Part shown: one piece after another, positions 1 to 7,438 of the stretch
Position numbering within the stretch: position 1 is the first letter of the stretch
How the letters are laid out: each line of letters starts with the position of its first letter
Origin: Bacteroidaceae bacterium
GTDB lineage: Bacteria; Bacteroidota; Bacteroidia; Bacteroidales; Bacteroidaceae
NCBI GenBank assembly: GCA_017541265.1
Contig: JAFXZK010000113.1
Location: 1-34,604 of the forward strand
Direction of reading: 5' to 3'
DNA length: 34,604 nt
The notes under the pieces: generated by a model
Database searches by the model: none
Seen by the model: the letters and a program-made list of their open reading frames with translations, nothing else
What the model was told of the DNA's origin: nothing
Program-made: the position numbers and the translations under genes

Positions 1-9
1 ACTTCTCAT
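1..9 (-). CDS. Possible 5' end of a divergent gene (three codons only)
   Basis: On the minus strand an ATG at position 9 opens a frame that leaves the window after three codons. It is preceded by a purine-rich stretch (complement of 12-26) and, about 30 bases upstream, by a TAGTTTTG box at 39-46 that fits the Bacteroidetes -7 consensus. Nothing can be said about the product. Confidence 0.35.
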
Positions 10-412
10 GTTTCTTACTCCTTTTTTAATTTTGGCTGCAAAACTACTATTTATTTTGGCATCCATCGTTATGCAAAATGTAGCAGTTTGCGGAATAAAA
101 AACTTGCTTTGAAAGGATGGTGTAAAGTGCGCCATTCTGCCACGATTTGCGTTGTCAATAAAGGAAGATTAACCCGCCTCAGAACCCATCTTTTGGGTTA
201 CGATTTGGCAACCTAACTCCTTCACCAATCCTCCCCAATTTGCTTTTAGTCCCTATTTGAACTTCCTCGTTTCTCCCCGTGTTGCCTTTATTTCAGGCCG
301 AATTGCGTTAATCTTCGAAAATCGCTTCGCTTTTACAAGCTTTTTTCGTAACTTTGCGTCATCAAAACCAATAAATGTCTGCTTTCTACTAAAAACAAAC
401 GAAATAACAAAC
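10..412. other. Intergenic region between divergent genes
   Basis: About 400 bases without a convincing gene. It holds a candidate minus-strand -7 box at 39-46 (TAGTTTTG on the minus strand) and the plus-strand promoter of the arabinofuranosidase at 349-356. A plus-strand reading frame runs through 257-412 into the next gene, but it crosses that promoter and lacks a signal peptide, so I treat it as untranslated. I see no RNA gene or strong hairpin. Confidence 0.6.
349..356 (+). promoter_or_regulatory. -7 promoter box TAACTTTG upstream of the arabinofuranosidase
   Basis: TAACTTTG matches the Bacteroidetes -7 consensus TAnnTTTG exactly and lies 57 bases before the ATG at 413. No convincing -33 TTTG box was found at the expected spacing. 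Confidence 0.6.
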
Positions 413-3169
413 ATGGGAAGACTTATTACCTTCTTTATCCTATCCTTATTATTCTATAGCCAACAGGCAGCGCAGATAGTGAACACAGAGCCTGTTTGTG
501 TGGAAACGCCCGTGGGCCATGCACCTCGACTGCCTTACCAGTTGTGGGTGACAGATGCCAGTGGTCGTAGCGAGTACCGCCAAGTGAAATGGATGAACTC
601 TTCGGAAGCAACGGAGCAAGCCGAGGCCAACCCTGCCATCAATCCCGTTGGAACAACATACAAGGTGCGCGGATTCATCCTTGGCGACAACCAGGCTCCT
701 AACGGCTACCCTGTGTGGGCAGAGGTCAAGGTGGTGAAGTCAAATCAAAATGACGCTCCTTCCTGCTTCCCTGTTGCCGAGCCTCTGCCATTGGATGCAG
801 TGAGCATCGACGGCGATAATCGCCTGACACGCAACCGCGACCTCGACATCGAGCAGCTCATCAGCCTGCCCGTAAAGCAGCAGCTCTACAACTACCGCGA
901 CACCTACGGCCTGCCTACCGATGGCTATCCTGAATCTGATGGCTGGGATTCTCCTACCACAAAGCTCAAAGGTCACGGCTCAGGGCACTACATGTCGGCT
1001 CTGGCATTTGCCTTTGCCAGTTGTCAGGACAAGACGAAGAAGGACATTCTGCGGCGCAACATTACTGAGATGGTCGATGGTCTGCGTGAATGTCAGGAAC
1101 GCACGTTTGTATGGAACGAGCAACTGGGACGCTACTGGGAGGCACGCGACTTCGCCCCCGAAGAGGAACTAAAGACCATGCAGGGCACATGGGCCGACTT
1201 CGACCATTATAAGCAGGCGTATGAGAAGTATGGCTACGGCTATCTGAACGCCATCCCTGCTCAGCACTGCGTACTCATCGAGATGTATCGTGCCTACAAC
1301 AACGACAACTGGGTGTGGGCGCCCTACTACTCTGTACATAAGCAGCTGGCAGGTCTCATCGACATTGCCACCTATATCGACGACAAGGCCGTGGCCAAGA
1401 AGGCACTTCTCATAGCCAAGGACATGGGGCTGTGGGTATGGAATCGCCTGCACTATCGCACCTATGTCAAGAGCGACGGCAGACAAGATGAGCGTCGTGC
1501 CCGTCCTGGCAACCGCTATGAGATGTGGAATATGTACATCGCTGGCGAGGTAGGCGGCATGGCTGAGTCGCTGGCACGCTTGTCGGAAATGACAGGAACA
1601 GCCGAGGAGAAGGCTCATCTGCTTGAGGCTGCCAACTACTTCGACAGTCCTGCTTTCTTCGACCCGTTGTCCAAGAACATCGATGCCATCCGCACACGCC
1701 ACGCCAACCAGCACATACCGATGGTGACAGGTGCCCTGCGCTCCTATCGTGGCAACCACAATCCCTACTACTACGACCTGGCCGAGAATTTCTGGACGAT
1801 GATTCAAGGCCGCTACCGCTACGCCATGGGTGGTGTAGGCAACGGCGAGATGTTCCGCCAGCCATACGCGCAAATGACTTCTATGCTTCCAGAGCCTAAC
1901 CTCAACGAGACCTGCTGCGCTTATAACCTGGCAAAGCTGACGAAGGACTTGAACTGCTTCAACCCTGACGATGCCCGTTATATGGACTACTACGAGCGGG
2001 TGCTCTATAATCAGATTATCGGCTCAGTGAATCCCCGCAAGTACCAGACCTGCTACCAATATGCCGTAGGCCTCGACGCATCAAAACCCTGGGGCAACGA
2101 GACGCCGCAGTCAAGCTGTTGTGGCGGCACAGGAGCCGAGAATCACGTGAAGTATCAAGAGGCAGCATACTTTGTTTCTCCCCTCGGGGAGACGGAAGAG
2201 GGGGTCGCATGTCTTTGGATTGCGCTCTACCTACCCACTACTGCCAAATGGGAGCAGCAGGGTGTTACCATCAAACAGGAATGTCAATGGCCGGCAGAGA
2301 AGACTACTATCCGTATCATCAAGGGCAGGGCTTCGTTTGCCATGAAGCTCCGCGTTCCTTATTGGGCTACTGAGGGCTTCGAAGTGAAGCTCAACGGCAG
2401 GAGCATAGCCACCCACTATCAGCCCTCCAGCTATGTGGAGATTCCTGCGCGGAAATGGAGCAAGAAGGACGTCGTGGAGGTAACAATGCCCTTTACCAAG
2501 CATATTGACTTTGGCCCAGACAAAGTGGATGGTCATTGGCTGGGTGCCTTCATGCACGGGCCATTGGTGATGGCCGCCACCGATATCAAGACCTGGGACG
2601 AAGCTACCGTCGACATGAACCACGACCTGAGTTCCTTTATTCCCGATTACGAAGGCGACCAGCACCTTACGCACTATTTCCGCATAAACCTTCCAGCCTC
2701 GACAGCATCTGGCAGCTTCCCTATCGACAAGTCCCAATTGCGCGAACTGCTTCTCATCGCCAAGAGTCGCACCATCGAGCAGCAAGCATGGAACGAAATG
2801 ACGGTGAAGGTGCCTGAATATGCGCCTTGGGCTAAACATGGCTTTGCCCGTATGATAGAACAAATGGAAGAAGCACAGCCCATTATGGATGCTCCAGAAG
2901 ACAAATACAGTCAGGAGGAAATAGACAAAGCTGCCGATGCCTTGAACGCCATCATCAACACCATGCGGCCAGGCAACCTGCCAGAGCCGGAAGACCTGGA
3001 AGAGTTGCAGTCGCTATTGGAGAAAGTGCGTCAACTGCCTGCCACTAACGACAAAGCCACCCACGCCATCTCGTATGCCAACATGGTGATACGCTATGTG
3101 ACAGACGGCAGCGGCACACGCGACATGATAGAGCGTGCCACCAACCAAATCAAAGAAATACTGAAATAA
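413..3169 (+). CDS. Secreted DUF1680 glycoside hydrolase (GH127/GH146-type beta-L-arabinofuranosidase)
   Basis: 918 residues. The family releases terminal beta-L-arabinofuranose from plant glycans using a zinc-held cysteine nucleophile. The start at 413 is chosen because it gives a signal peptide (MGRLITFFILSLLFYSQQAA) and lies downstream of the promoter. An Ig-like domain (about residues 28-115) precedes the alpha/alpha-barrel. The family's key residues appear present: acid/base Glu479 in GGVGNGE, Glu499-x-Cys501 in NETCC, and the Cys569-Cys570 pair in SSCCGGTG. The region after about residue 820 is helical and looks like an added C-terminal bundle. A GC-rich interspersed element (2176-2207) interrupts the strand right after the cysteine pair, giving the odd insert SPLGETEEGVA. 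The gene stands alone and converges on the lipoprotein gene 15 bases away. Family assignment is strong; exact substrate is inferred. Confidence 0.88.
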   Translation: MGRLITFFILSLLFYSQQAAQIVNTEPVCVETPVGHAPRLPYQLWVTDASGRSEYRQVKWMNSSEATEQAEANPAINPVGTTYKVRGFILGDNQAPNGYPVWAEVKVVKSNQNDAPSCFPVAEPLPLDAVSIDGDNRLTRNRDLDIEQLISLPVKQQLYNYRDTYGLPTDGYPESDGWDSPTTKLKGHGSGHYMSALAFAFASCQDKTKKDILRRNITEMVDGLRECQERTFVWNEQLGRYWEARDFAPEEELKTMQGTWADFDHYKQAYEKYGYGYLNAIPAQHCVLIEMYRAYNNDNWVWAPYYSVHKQLAGLIDIATYIDDKAVAKKALLIAKDMGLWVWNRLHYRTYVKSDGRQDERRARPGNRYEMWNMYIAGEVGGMAESLARLSEMTGTAEEKAHLLEAANYFDSPAFFDPLSKNIDAIRTRHANQHIPMVTGALRSYRGNHNPYYYDLAENFWTMIQGRYRYAMGGVGNGEMFRQPYAQMTSMLPEPNLNETCCAYNLAKLTKDLNCFNPDDARYMDYYERVLYNQIIGSVNPRKYQTCYQYAVGLDASKPWGNETPQSSCCGGTGAENHVKYQEAAYFVSPLGETEEGVACLWIALYLPTTAKWEQQGVTIKQECQWPAEKTTIRIIKGRASFAMKLRVPYWATEGFEVKLNGRSIATHYQPSSYVEIPARKWSKKDVVEVTMPFTKHIDFGPDKVDGHWLGAFMHGPLVMAATDIKTWDEATVDMNHDLSSFIPDYEGDQHLTHYFRINLPASTASGSFPIDKSQLRELLLIAKSRTIEQQAWNEMTVKVPEYAPWAKHGFARMIEQMEEAQPIMDAPEDKYSQEEIDKAADALNAIINTMRPGNLPEPEDLEELQSLLEKVRQLPATNDKATHAISYANMVIRYVTDGSGTRDMIERATNQIKEILK
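2176..2207. repeat. GC-rich interspersed element inside the arabinofuranosidase gene
   Basis: A TTCTCCCCTcggGGAG core followed by a G-rich arm. It belongs to the same family as the elements at 14635-14665, 19266-19301 and 28501-28538, but is oriented oppositely to its host gene. It is read in frame as a loop insertion. Confidence 0.55.
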
Positions 3170-3184
3170 AGATAAGTAAACTAA

Positions 3185-4774
3185 TCAATTGCCAACTCTC
3201 CTCGACGCTCCCGTTGTGCCGTCGAGGTTGATGAAGGCCGTTGGATTGGGCTTGTAGGTTGCGTTCTCGCCATCGGTCTCGTAGATGCAATGGCGAAGGT
3301 CCTGCATGGAGATGCGGACGGCATCGCGACTCATTTCGGGCACATTGTAGCTCTTCAGCAGGAGGATGTTCCATTCGGGGTCTTCCTGTGGGATGACGAA
3401 AGCCTTGTGCGCACGGCCTTGTTTGTCGAAATAGGCAATGAAGAGGCGCGTATAGTTCTGGTCCATGCGGCGACTGCTGAAGACGAACCAGCGGCTGTTG
3501 CTGCTCCAGGAGTGGAAGCTGTCCACATCGGGCGAATTGGCTTCCGTCAGGGCATAGCAGCTGTCCGTCTGCAAGTCCTTCACCCAAAGGTCGCTCGACT
3601 TGTGCCAGATGTGGAACTGCCCATAGTCGCCTTTCGTGTAGAGGACGTAACGGCCATCGGGCGAGACGCGAGGCACGCTGATGCTCTTGTTCTCGCTGAC
3701 GGCATTGACCTCCATCCGCGGCTTGCCGAAGCTGCGCGTCTTGGGGTCGAAGGGAATGGACATCATGTTGTAGCGGATGCTGTCGAACTTCAGGAGAAGC
3801 TGCTGGGTGACGGTGCTGTCGGGCAGCGACGGCTCAAGAAGCGGCTTGATATAGGACGTGCAGTAGTACAAGGTACGTCCGTCGGGCGCCCAGCACGGGA
3901 AGGTTTCCAAGTCGTCGTGGGTGCGGATGATGTGGCTCACCTCGTTCTTTGTGACATCATAGAGTAGCAAGTCGCTCCGCTCGTCCAGTACTTCGAGCTT
4001 CTCCGGGTAATAGAGGTGGAAAGCCTGTCCCGTCTTGTTGGTCGAGAAGGCGACGAGGTTCTCCGTCGGGTGCCATGAGGGATAGACGCCGCTGGTGATG
4101 ATGGTGCTGTCCTTGAGCTGTATCTTGTGCGCTTTGCCGTCCTGCACGATGATGGTTCCGCCGTGGTTGGAACGGACATGGAACAACATGCTCTCCGTAC
4201 TGTTCATCCGATAGTTGTGGCAGTTGATGCAGTGGTTCTCGCCGTCCTCATACTTGCGGTTGTTCTCATAGACGGGCACCTCGTCGAAGGTCGTGAGGTT
4301 GCGCTGATAGATGCCCAGCTGACGGTAAAGCTCGTAGCCCGGCTCGATGAGTCGGTAGCTGAGGAAGGCATCGATAGGCTCCTCGGCAACGCTTATCTTG
4401 TGCGGTTTGAAATGTACCCAACCGTCGGGACGCTGGGCATAGACATTGACGGCCACGTCGCCACCCTTGCTTGCTTCCAAGAGCGACCGCCAAGCGGTTG
4501 TGTCCATCCTTATGACACCGTCCTCGGATGCTGCGGCGAGGACTTCCTGTCCCCCACCCTGCAACTGCGCGACAAAGGCTGTGGCGGCAGAGTCGCGGAC
4601 GATGAAGTTGAGCGGCGCGATGTTAGGCGGCACTATGATGTCCTTGTAGTCTGGATAGATTTGGGCCTCGGCATCAGCCTCCACAAACTGGCTCGGCAAC
4701 TCTGCCTTCGGCTTGCAACCAGAGACAACAAATAATAGAGAATATAAAATATATAATAATATGTATCGCTTCAT
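3185..4774 (-). CDS. TolB-like beta-propeller lipoprotein with a c-type haem motif
   Basis: 529 residues beginning with a lipoprotein signal ending in the lipobox VVSGC (Cys20), so it is probably membrane-anchored. A segment around residue 182 carries C182-I-N-C185-H186, a classical CXXCH haem-attachment motif, within HCINCHNYRMNS. The C-terminal two thirds contain repeated PD40/WD40-like blades (for example SWHPTENLVAFSTN, CWAPDGRTLYYCT, RVSPDGRYVLYT, SWSSNSRWFVFSS), as in TolB-type propellers. It is downstream of the DUF6057 gene, separated only by a heptamer repeat array, so the two are probably co-transcribed. The molecular function is unknown; electron transfer or sensing is only a guess from the haem motif. 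Confidence 0.75.
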   Translation of the reverse strand: MKRYILLYILYSLLFVVSGCKPKAELPSQFVEADAEAQIYPDYKDIIVPPNIAPLNFIVRDSAATAFVAQLQGGGQEVLAAASEDGVIRMDTTAWRSLLEASKGGDVAVNVYAQRPDGWVHFKPHKISVAEEPIDAFLSYRLIEPGYELYRQLGIYQRNLTTFDEVPVYENNRKYEDGENHCINCHNYRMNSTESMLFHVRSNHGGTIIVQDGKAHKIQLKDSTIITSGVYPSWHPTENLVAFSTNKTGQAFHLYYPEKLEVLDERSDLLLYDVTKNEVSHIIRTHDDLETFPCWAPDGRTLYYCTSYIKPLLEPSLPDSTVTQQLLLKFDSIRYNMMSIPFDPKTRSFGKPRMEVNAVSENKSISVPRVSPDGRYVLYTKGDYGQFHIWHKSSDLWVKDLQTDSCYALTEANSPDVDSFHSWSSNSRWFVFSSRRMDQNYTRLFIAYFDKQGRAHKAFVIPQEDPEWNILLLKSYNVPEMSRDAVRISMQDLRHCIYETDGENATYKPNPTAFINLDGTTGASRRVGN

Positions 4775-4861
4775 AACTATGAACTATGAACTATGAACTA
4801 TGAACTATGAACTATGAACTATGGACTATGAACTATGAACTATGAACTATGAACTATGAAC
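4775..4861. repeat. Heptamer tandem array (GAACTAT, about 12 units)
   Basis: A near-perfect 7-bp tandem repeat, with one variant unit (GGACTAT), fills the whole space between the stop codon of the DUF6057 gene and the start codon of the lipoprotein gene. On the plus strand TGA recurs every 7 bases, and on the minus strand TAG does, so stops fall in every frame of both strands. Confidence 0.95.
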
Positions 4862-6499
4862 TCAATTCACTCCCGAGTTGCTTGACGACAGACTGGTATA
4901 TCCCTTCTTGGTCGCCTTGAGGTTGCCGAAGAAATAGTAGTAAGGATAGTAGCCCTTGTAGCGAGGGAACAGCTCGTAGGCATATTTGGGACGGTCTTTC
5001 ATGTAGGGTCGCGTGTTCTCGAGGAAGCTCTGCAGCTGCGGCTGGCGGAAGTTAAAGCCTGTGAAGTGCTTCGAGATACCAGGATTCTTGTTCTCTGCCA
5101 ACATGATGCCGTCCATGATGATGCTGGGCGGCGTAGTGCCTATAAGAGGCTCGAGACGCTCCACGAACTGCGGCATGAGCTTGGTGTAGAGGCAGACGAC
5201 GAGGCTGTTGATGAGTGCCTCCCTGCTGCGACCTTCTATAAGCAAGAGGTTATAGCCCATGAAGAGCGGCTGCTGGTACTGGTTCTCGAAGCTGTCGTGA
5301 ATAGGCTCCGTCAGCCGTACCAACGCCATCTCTCGGTCTGCATTGACCAAATCGTTGCGGCGCACCATCGCTCCGTACTTCTTGCAGAACGCTCCCTCGA
5401 AGGGAACGTGACGCAAAACGGCGAGATACTTCTCCGCCAGCTCCCATTCCTCACGCATCAAGGCGCACTTGGTGAGAAGCTTCAGCAGGCGTACCGTTGG
5501 CCCCGTCATTACCATCTGCTCCATGCAAGCATGTTGCGAAGACTCCAGGAAGCCGCCATAGTAATTGCCCTCCGGCACATAGAGGACGCTTGCATTATTG
5601 TGTTTCCAGTCCATACCATGAACATGAAGCGAGTCATAGTCCATGCGGATGTCGAAAAGACGCTCCGCAACCTGTCCCGTCTGCACAAGGGAAATGGCGT
5701 ATGTGCAAGCCATCGGTCGGTTGCTCATATTGGCATTGGCCCGCGCAAGCTTCTGGATGCCAGCCCAATCCTGTCTGTACTCCATATCGAGCAGCTGACA
5801 GATGACACGGACGTAAGGACGTTTCCATTGGTCGAAGCCGATGATGGCGGCAAAGAAGAGGACGATGAAAAGCAATTGAAAATTGAAAGTTGAAAGCTGA
5901 AAGTCCTTTCCATGAGTCAACTCCTGCTGCCCTTTGTCCGTTTGCTTGTTTGAATTTTGAATTTTAAATTTTGAATTTAACTTAAAGCTGCTGATAATGA
6001 CTGCCCAAATGCCGAGCACCACCAGCACGACGAAGGGAATGCCGAAAATCAAGCCCGTCCGAGCCTCGAAGAAGATGTCGAGACCGTGATAAGTGACACC
6101 CGCGATATAGATTAGCGCCGGCAGGAAACAGAGAGCACACAAATAATTCTTAATTCTCATGCAGTACCCTGTCAGCCAGCTTACAGCCGTAAGCATCAGC
6201 GCCATAAGCAAGCCGCCAAACCAGGGATACTTGTAGAGCTGCAGCATAGCGCGCCCGATGTAGCGCAGAATGCCGTAGGGTTGGCACAGGATAAACTCCA
6301 TGATGCGCGTGTCAGCAACCCAAAGGCTGTATTCGCGACTGATGTGGAAGACGCTGCCGTAGTACCAAGCCGCCCAAATCCACGTCAGGACAAAGAAGAC
6401 GGGCAATACAGGCAATTTCCAATTCCTGCGCTTTTGGGGAGGAGAAGCTTCCCTCGCAGCCCTGTTCGCCTTCGTATTTTGGTTCTTATTATTCTTCAT
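4862..6499 (-). CDS. DUF6057-type polytopic membrane protein
   Basis: 545 residues. A basic cytoplasmic N-terminus is followed by hydrophobic segments at about residues 29-50, 95-112, 118-137, 150-172 and 210-222. A long soluble region rich in helices follows (about 230-545) and may be TPR-like. The sequence resembles the DUF6057 family found in Bacteroidetes beside TolB-like lipoproteins; I recall this rather than having searched. Residues about 173-210 are unusual: they are encoded by two heptamer repeat tracts (about 5871-5903 and 5948-5981) flanking a hydrophilic stretch, and sit as a linker between two membrane segments. The promoter at 6571-6578 and the following lipoprotein gene suggest a two-gene operon. 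Function unknown. Confidence 0.65.
   Translation of the reverse strand: MKNNKNQNTKANRAAREASPPQKRRNWKLPVLPVFFVLTWIWAAWYYGSVFHISREYSLWVADTRIMEFILCQPYGILRYIGRAMLQLYKYPWFGGLLMALMLTAVSWLTGYCMRIKNYLCALCFLPALIYIAGVTYHGLDIFFEARTGLIFGIPFVVLVVLGIWAVIISSFKLNSKFKIQNSNKQTDKGQQELTHGKDFQLSTFNFQLLFIVLFFAAIIGFDQWKRPYVRVICQLLDMEYRQDWAGIQKLARANANMSNRPMACTYAISLVQTGQVAERLFDIRMDYDSLHVHGMDWKHNNASVLYVPEGNYYGGFLESSQHACMEQMVMTGPTVRLLKLLTKCALMREEWELAEKYLAVLRHVPFEGAFCKKYGAMVRRNDLVNADREMALVRLTEPIHDSFENQYQQPLFMGYNLLLIEGRSREALINSLVVCLYTKLMPQFVERLEPLIGTTPPSIIMDGIMLAENKNPGISKHFTGFNFRQPQLQSFLENTRPYMKDRPKYAYELFPRYKGYYPYYYFFGNLKATKKGYTSLSSSNSGVN
5871..5981. repeat. Heptamer repeats inside the DUF6057 coding region
   Basis: Two tracts of 7-bp period, AATTGAA-like at about 5876-5903 and TTTGAAT-like at about 5949-5976, are translated in frame as KFKIQNSN and FQLSTFNFQLL. 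They resemble the heptamers found between genes elsewhere in the window. Confidence 0.75.
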
Positions 6500-6507
6500 T
6501 GACTATC

Positions 6508-6544
6508 CTTTTATCCGTCAAGCTTACACTTTTATCCGTCAAGC
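6508..6544. repeat. 16-bp direct repeat in the DUF6057 leader
   Basis: CTTTTATCCGTCAAGC occurs at 6508-6523 and 6529-6544 (21-bp spacing), between the promoter and the start codon of the minus-strand gene, so it is transcribed in the leader. It could be a regulator site or just a duplication. Confidence 0.6.
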
Positions 6545-6570
6545 CTAACACATTTATGTATTTTCGTCTG

Positions 6571-6578
6571 CAAAAGTA
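6571..6578 (-). promoter_or_regulatory. -7 promoter box TACTTTTG for the DUF6057-lipoprotein operon
   Basis: The minus strand reads TACTTTTG, an exact TAnnTTTG match, 72 bases upstream of the ATG at 6499. No other promoter is visible before the lipoprotein gene. Confidence 0.6.
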
Positions 6579-6631
6579 CGAAAAGAATTAAAGAAAAGCA
6601 ATAAGAAAAGCGAAAAAGTTACTGTCTCTGT

Positions 6632-6741
6632 CATAAGTCCCTGCTCTTGTCGTCATAAGTCCACGTTCTTATTGAAATAAGTCCCTGTACTTATCGCCAT
6701 AAGTACACGTTCTTATCGCCATAAGTACAGGGACTTTTTAT
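6632..6741. repeat. 22-bp palindromic tandem array, first copy (5 units)
   Basis: Units start at 6632, 6654, 6676, 6698 and 6720, exactly 22 bp apart. Units 3 and 4 contain an 18-bp near-palindrome with arms ATAAG and CTTAT, for example ATAAGTACACGTTCTTAT. Unit 5 is the reverse complement of part of unit 3 (AAGTACAGGGACTT), so a 14-15 bp stem could also form between 6679-6693 and 6721-6736. A short T-run follows. Confidence 0.85.
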
Positions 6742-6778
6742 ACCCTCGCGGAGTCTAATTTACAATTTATGAAGATTC

Positions 6779-6815
6779 TATGTAGGCTGTATGTAGGCTG
6801 TATGTATGTAGGCTG
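6779..6815. repeat. 11-bp repeat TATGTAGGCTG (3 copies)
   Basis: Copies at 6779-6789, 6790-6800 and 6805-6815, with a 4-base partial copy between the second and third. No function is apparent. Confidence 0.85.
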
Positions 6816-6890
6816 AACAAAAATAATTGATAGCCCCTCAAATGTTGGAAACTACAGGCATATTGAGATTATCGTTCGGAATGCATTTTT

Positions 6891-7038
6891 ACTCGTCACT
6901 CGTCACCAACAGATCTTAACCATCTGACTGTTAATGGCTAACAAGGGTGACGAGTGGTTTTTCACTCGTCACCACTCGTCACCCTCACAATTCTTTGATA
7001 ATCAAAGCCGTAAAAGGCAAGGTGACGAGTGACGAGTG
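6891..7038. repeat. CACTCGTC/GTGACGAG inverted and direct repeat cluster
   Basis: ACTCGTCACTCGTCACC (6891-6907) is inverted as GGTGACGAGTGACGAGT (7021-7037). Between them, GGTGACGAGTG (6946-6956) and CACTCGTCACC (6963-6973) form an 11-bp stem with a 6-base loop. The units again have 7-bp period and contain TGA on one strand. The cluster may be a transcript-ending hairpin or a small mobile palindrome. Confidence 0.8.
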
Positions 7039-7165
7039 TTTTCAATTTTGTTTTCGTTTTGCCTTTTTCAACCTTCACATCAAATTACTGTCCGCGAGAG
7101 ACAATCAATGTTTAGCGGACAGTAATATTTTTTATAAAAGCTGCAACTATTTGCTACTTTTTTTG

Positions 7166-7173
7166 TACTTTTG
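7166..7173 (+). promoter_or_regulatory. -7 promoter box TACTTTTG before the GIY-YIG remnant
   Basis: An exact TAnnTTTG match 25 bases before the ATG at 7198. It may still drive transcription of the AbiJ-like gene downstream, for which no closer promoter was seen. Confidence 0.5.
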
Positions 7174-7197
7174 CAAAAGAATCATTATTGAGTTAAG

Positions 7198-7375
7198 ATG
7201 AGCAACAAAGAACCTGACTACGTTTACATACTGACTAATCCCTGCTTTCGCGAGGATTGCCAACACCTCTGGAGCCTATCAAGGTGCCAAGTATTTCTCA
7301 TATAACGGCAAAGTGCTGATTAAGCGAGAGCAGAATCTAATTATGTTTGGAATTATGCCGAGCGTGAAGCACTAA
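7198..7375 (+). pseudogene. Remnant of a GIY-YIG (T5orf172-type) nuclease gene
   Basis: The first 20 codons read MSNKEPDYVYILTNPCFRED, the hallmark opening of T5orf172/GIY-YIG proteins. Reading then moves to another frame at about 7257-7262 and continues as an apparent C-terminus (NTSGAYQGAKYFSYNGKVLI... ending SVKH) to the stop at 7373-7375. The central catalytic part is missing, so this is an internal deletion with a frame change. It keeps its own promoter box. The family call for the 3' part is weaker than for the 5' part. Confidence 0.6.
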
Positions 7376-7438
7376 GACAATAGTCAAAGTACTGAATGAG
7401 ATTAGTAAAGAAAAAGAAAATCAATAATTAGACATCAA

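Larger units (their letters stand above)
6579..7165. other. Repeat-filled intergenic region
   Basis: About 590 bases with no convincing gene. From left to right it contains a five-unit 22-bp palindromic array (6632-6741), three copies of an 11-bp repeat (6779-6815), and a set of direct and inverted CACTCGTC/GTGACGAG repeats (6891-7038). A plus-strand frame over 6947-7201 is made mostly of these repeats and is not taken as a gene. Confidence 0.7.

Noticed and set aside
1169-1873. Long antisense frame (234 codons) inside the arabinofuranosidase gene
   Set aside because: It lies opposite a gene with intact catalytic motifs, shows no family resemblance and has an amino-acid composition typical of a complementary frame.
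3290-5893. Several long plus-strand frames (3290-3967, 4127-4735, 5066-5893) opposite the lipoprotein and DUF6057 genes
   Set aside because: The minus-strand frames have a signal peptide, lipobox, propeller repeats and membrane helices. The plus-strand frames show none and are complementary-frame artefacts.
6632-6741. CRISPR array
   Set aside because: Units are contiguous 22-mers with no spacers and no cas genes nearby. The same applies to 19885-19950 and 27741-27846.
6947-7201. 84-codon frame before the island
   Set aside because: It begins within the GTGACGAG repeats and ends over the promoter of the GIY-YIG remnant; no family signal.
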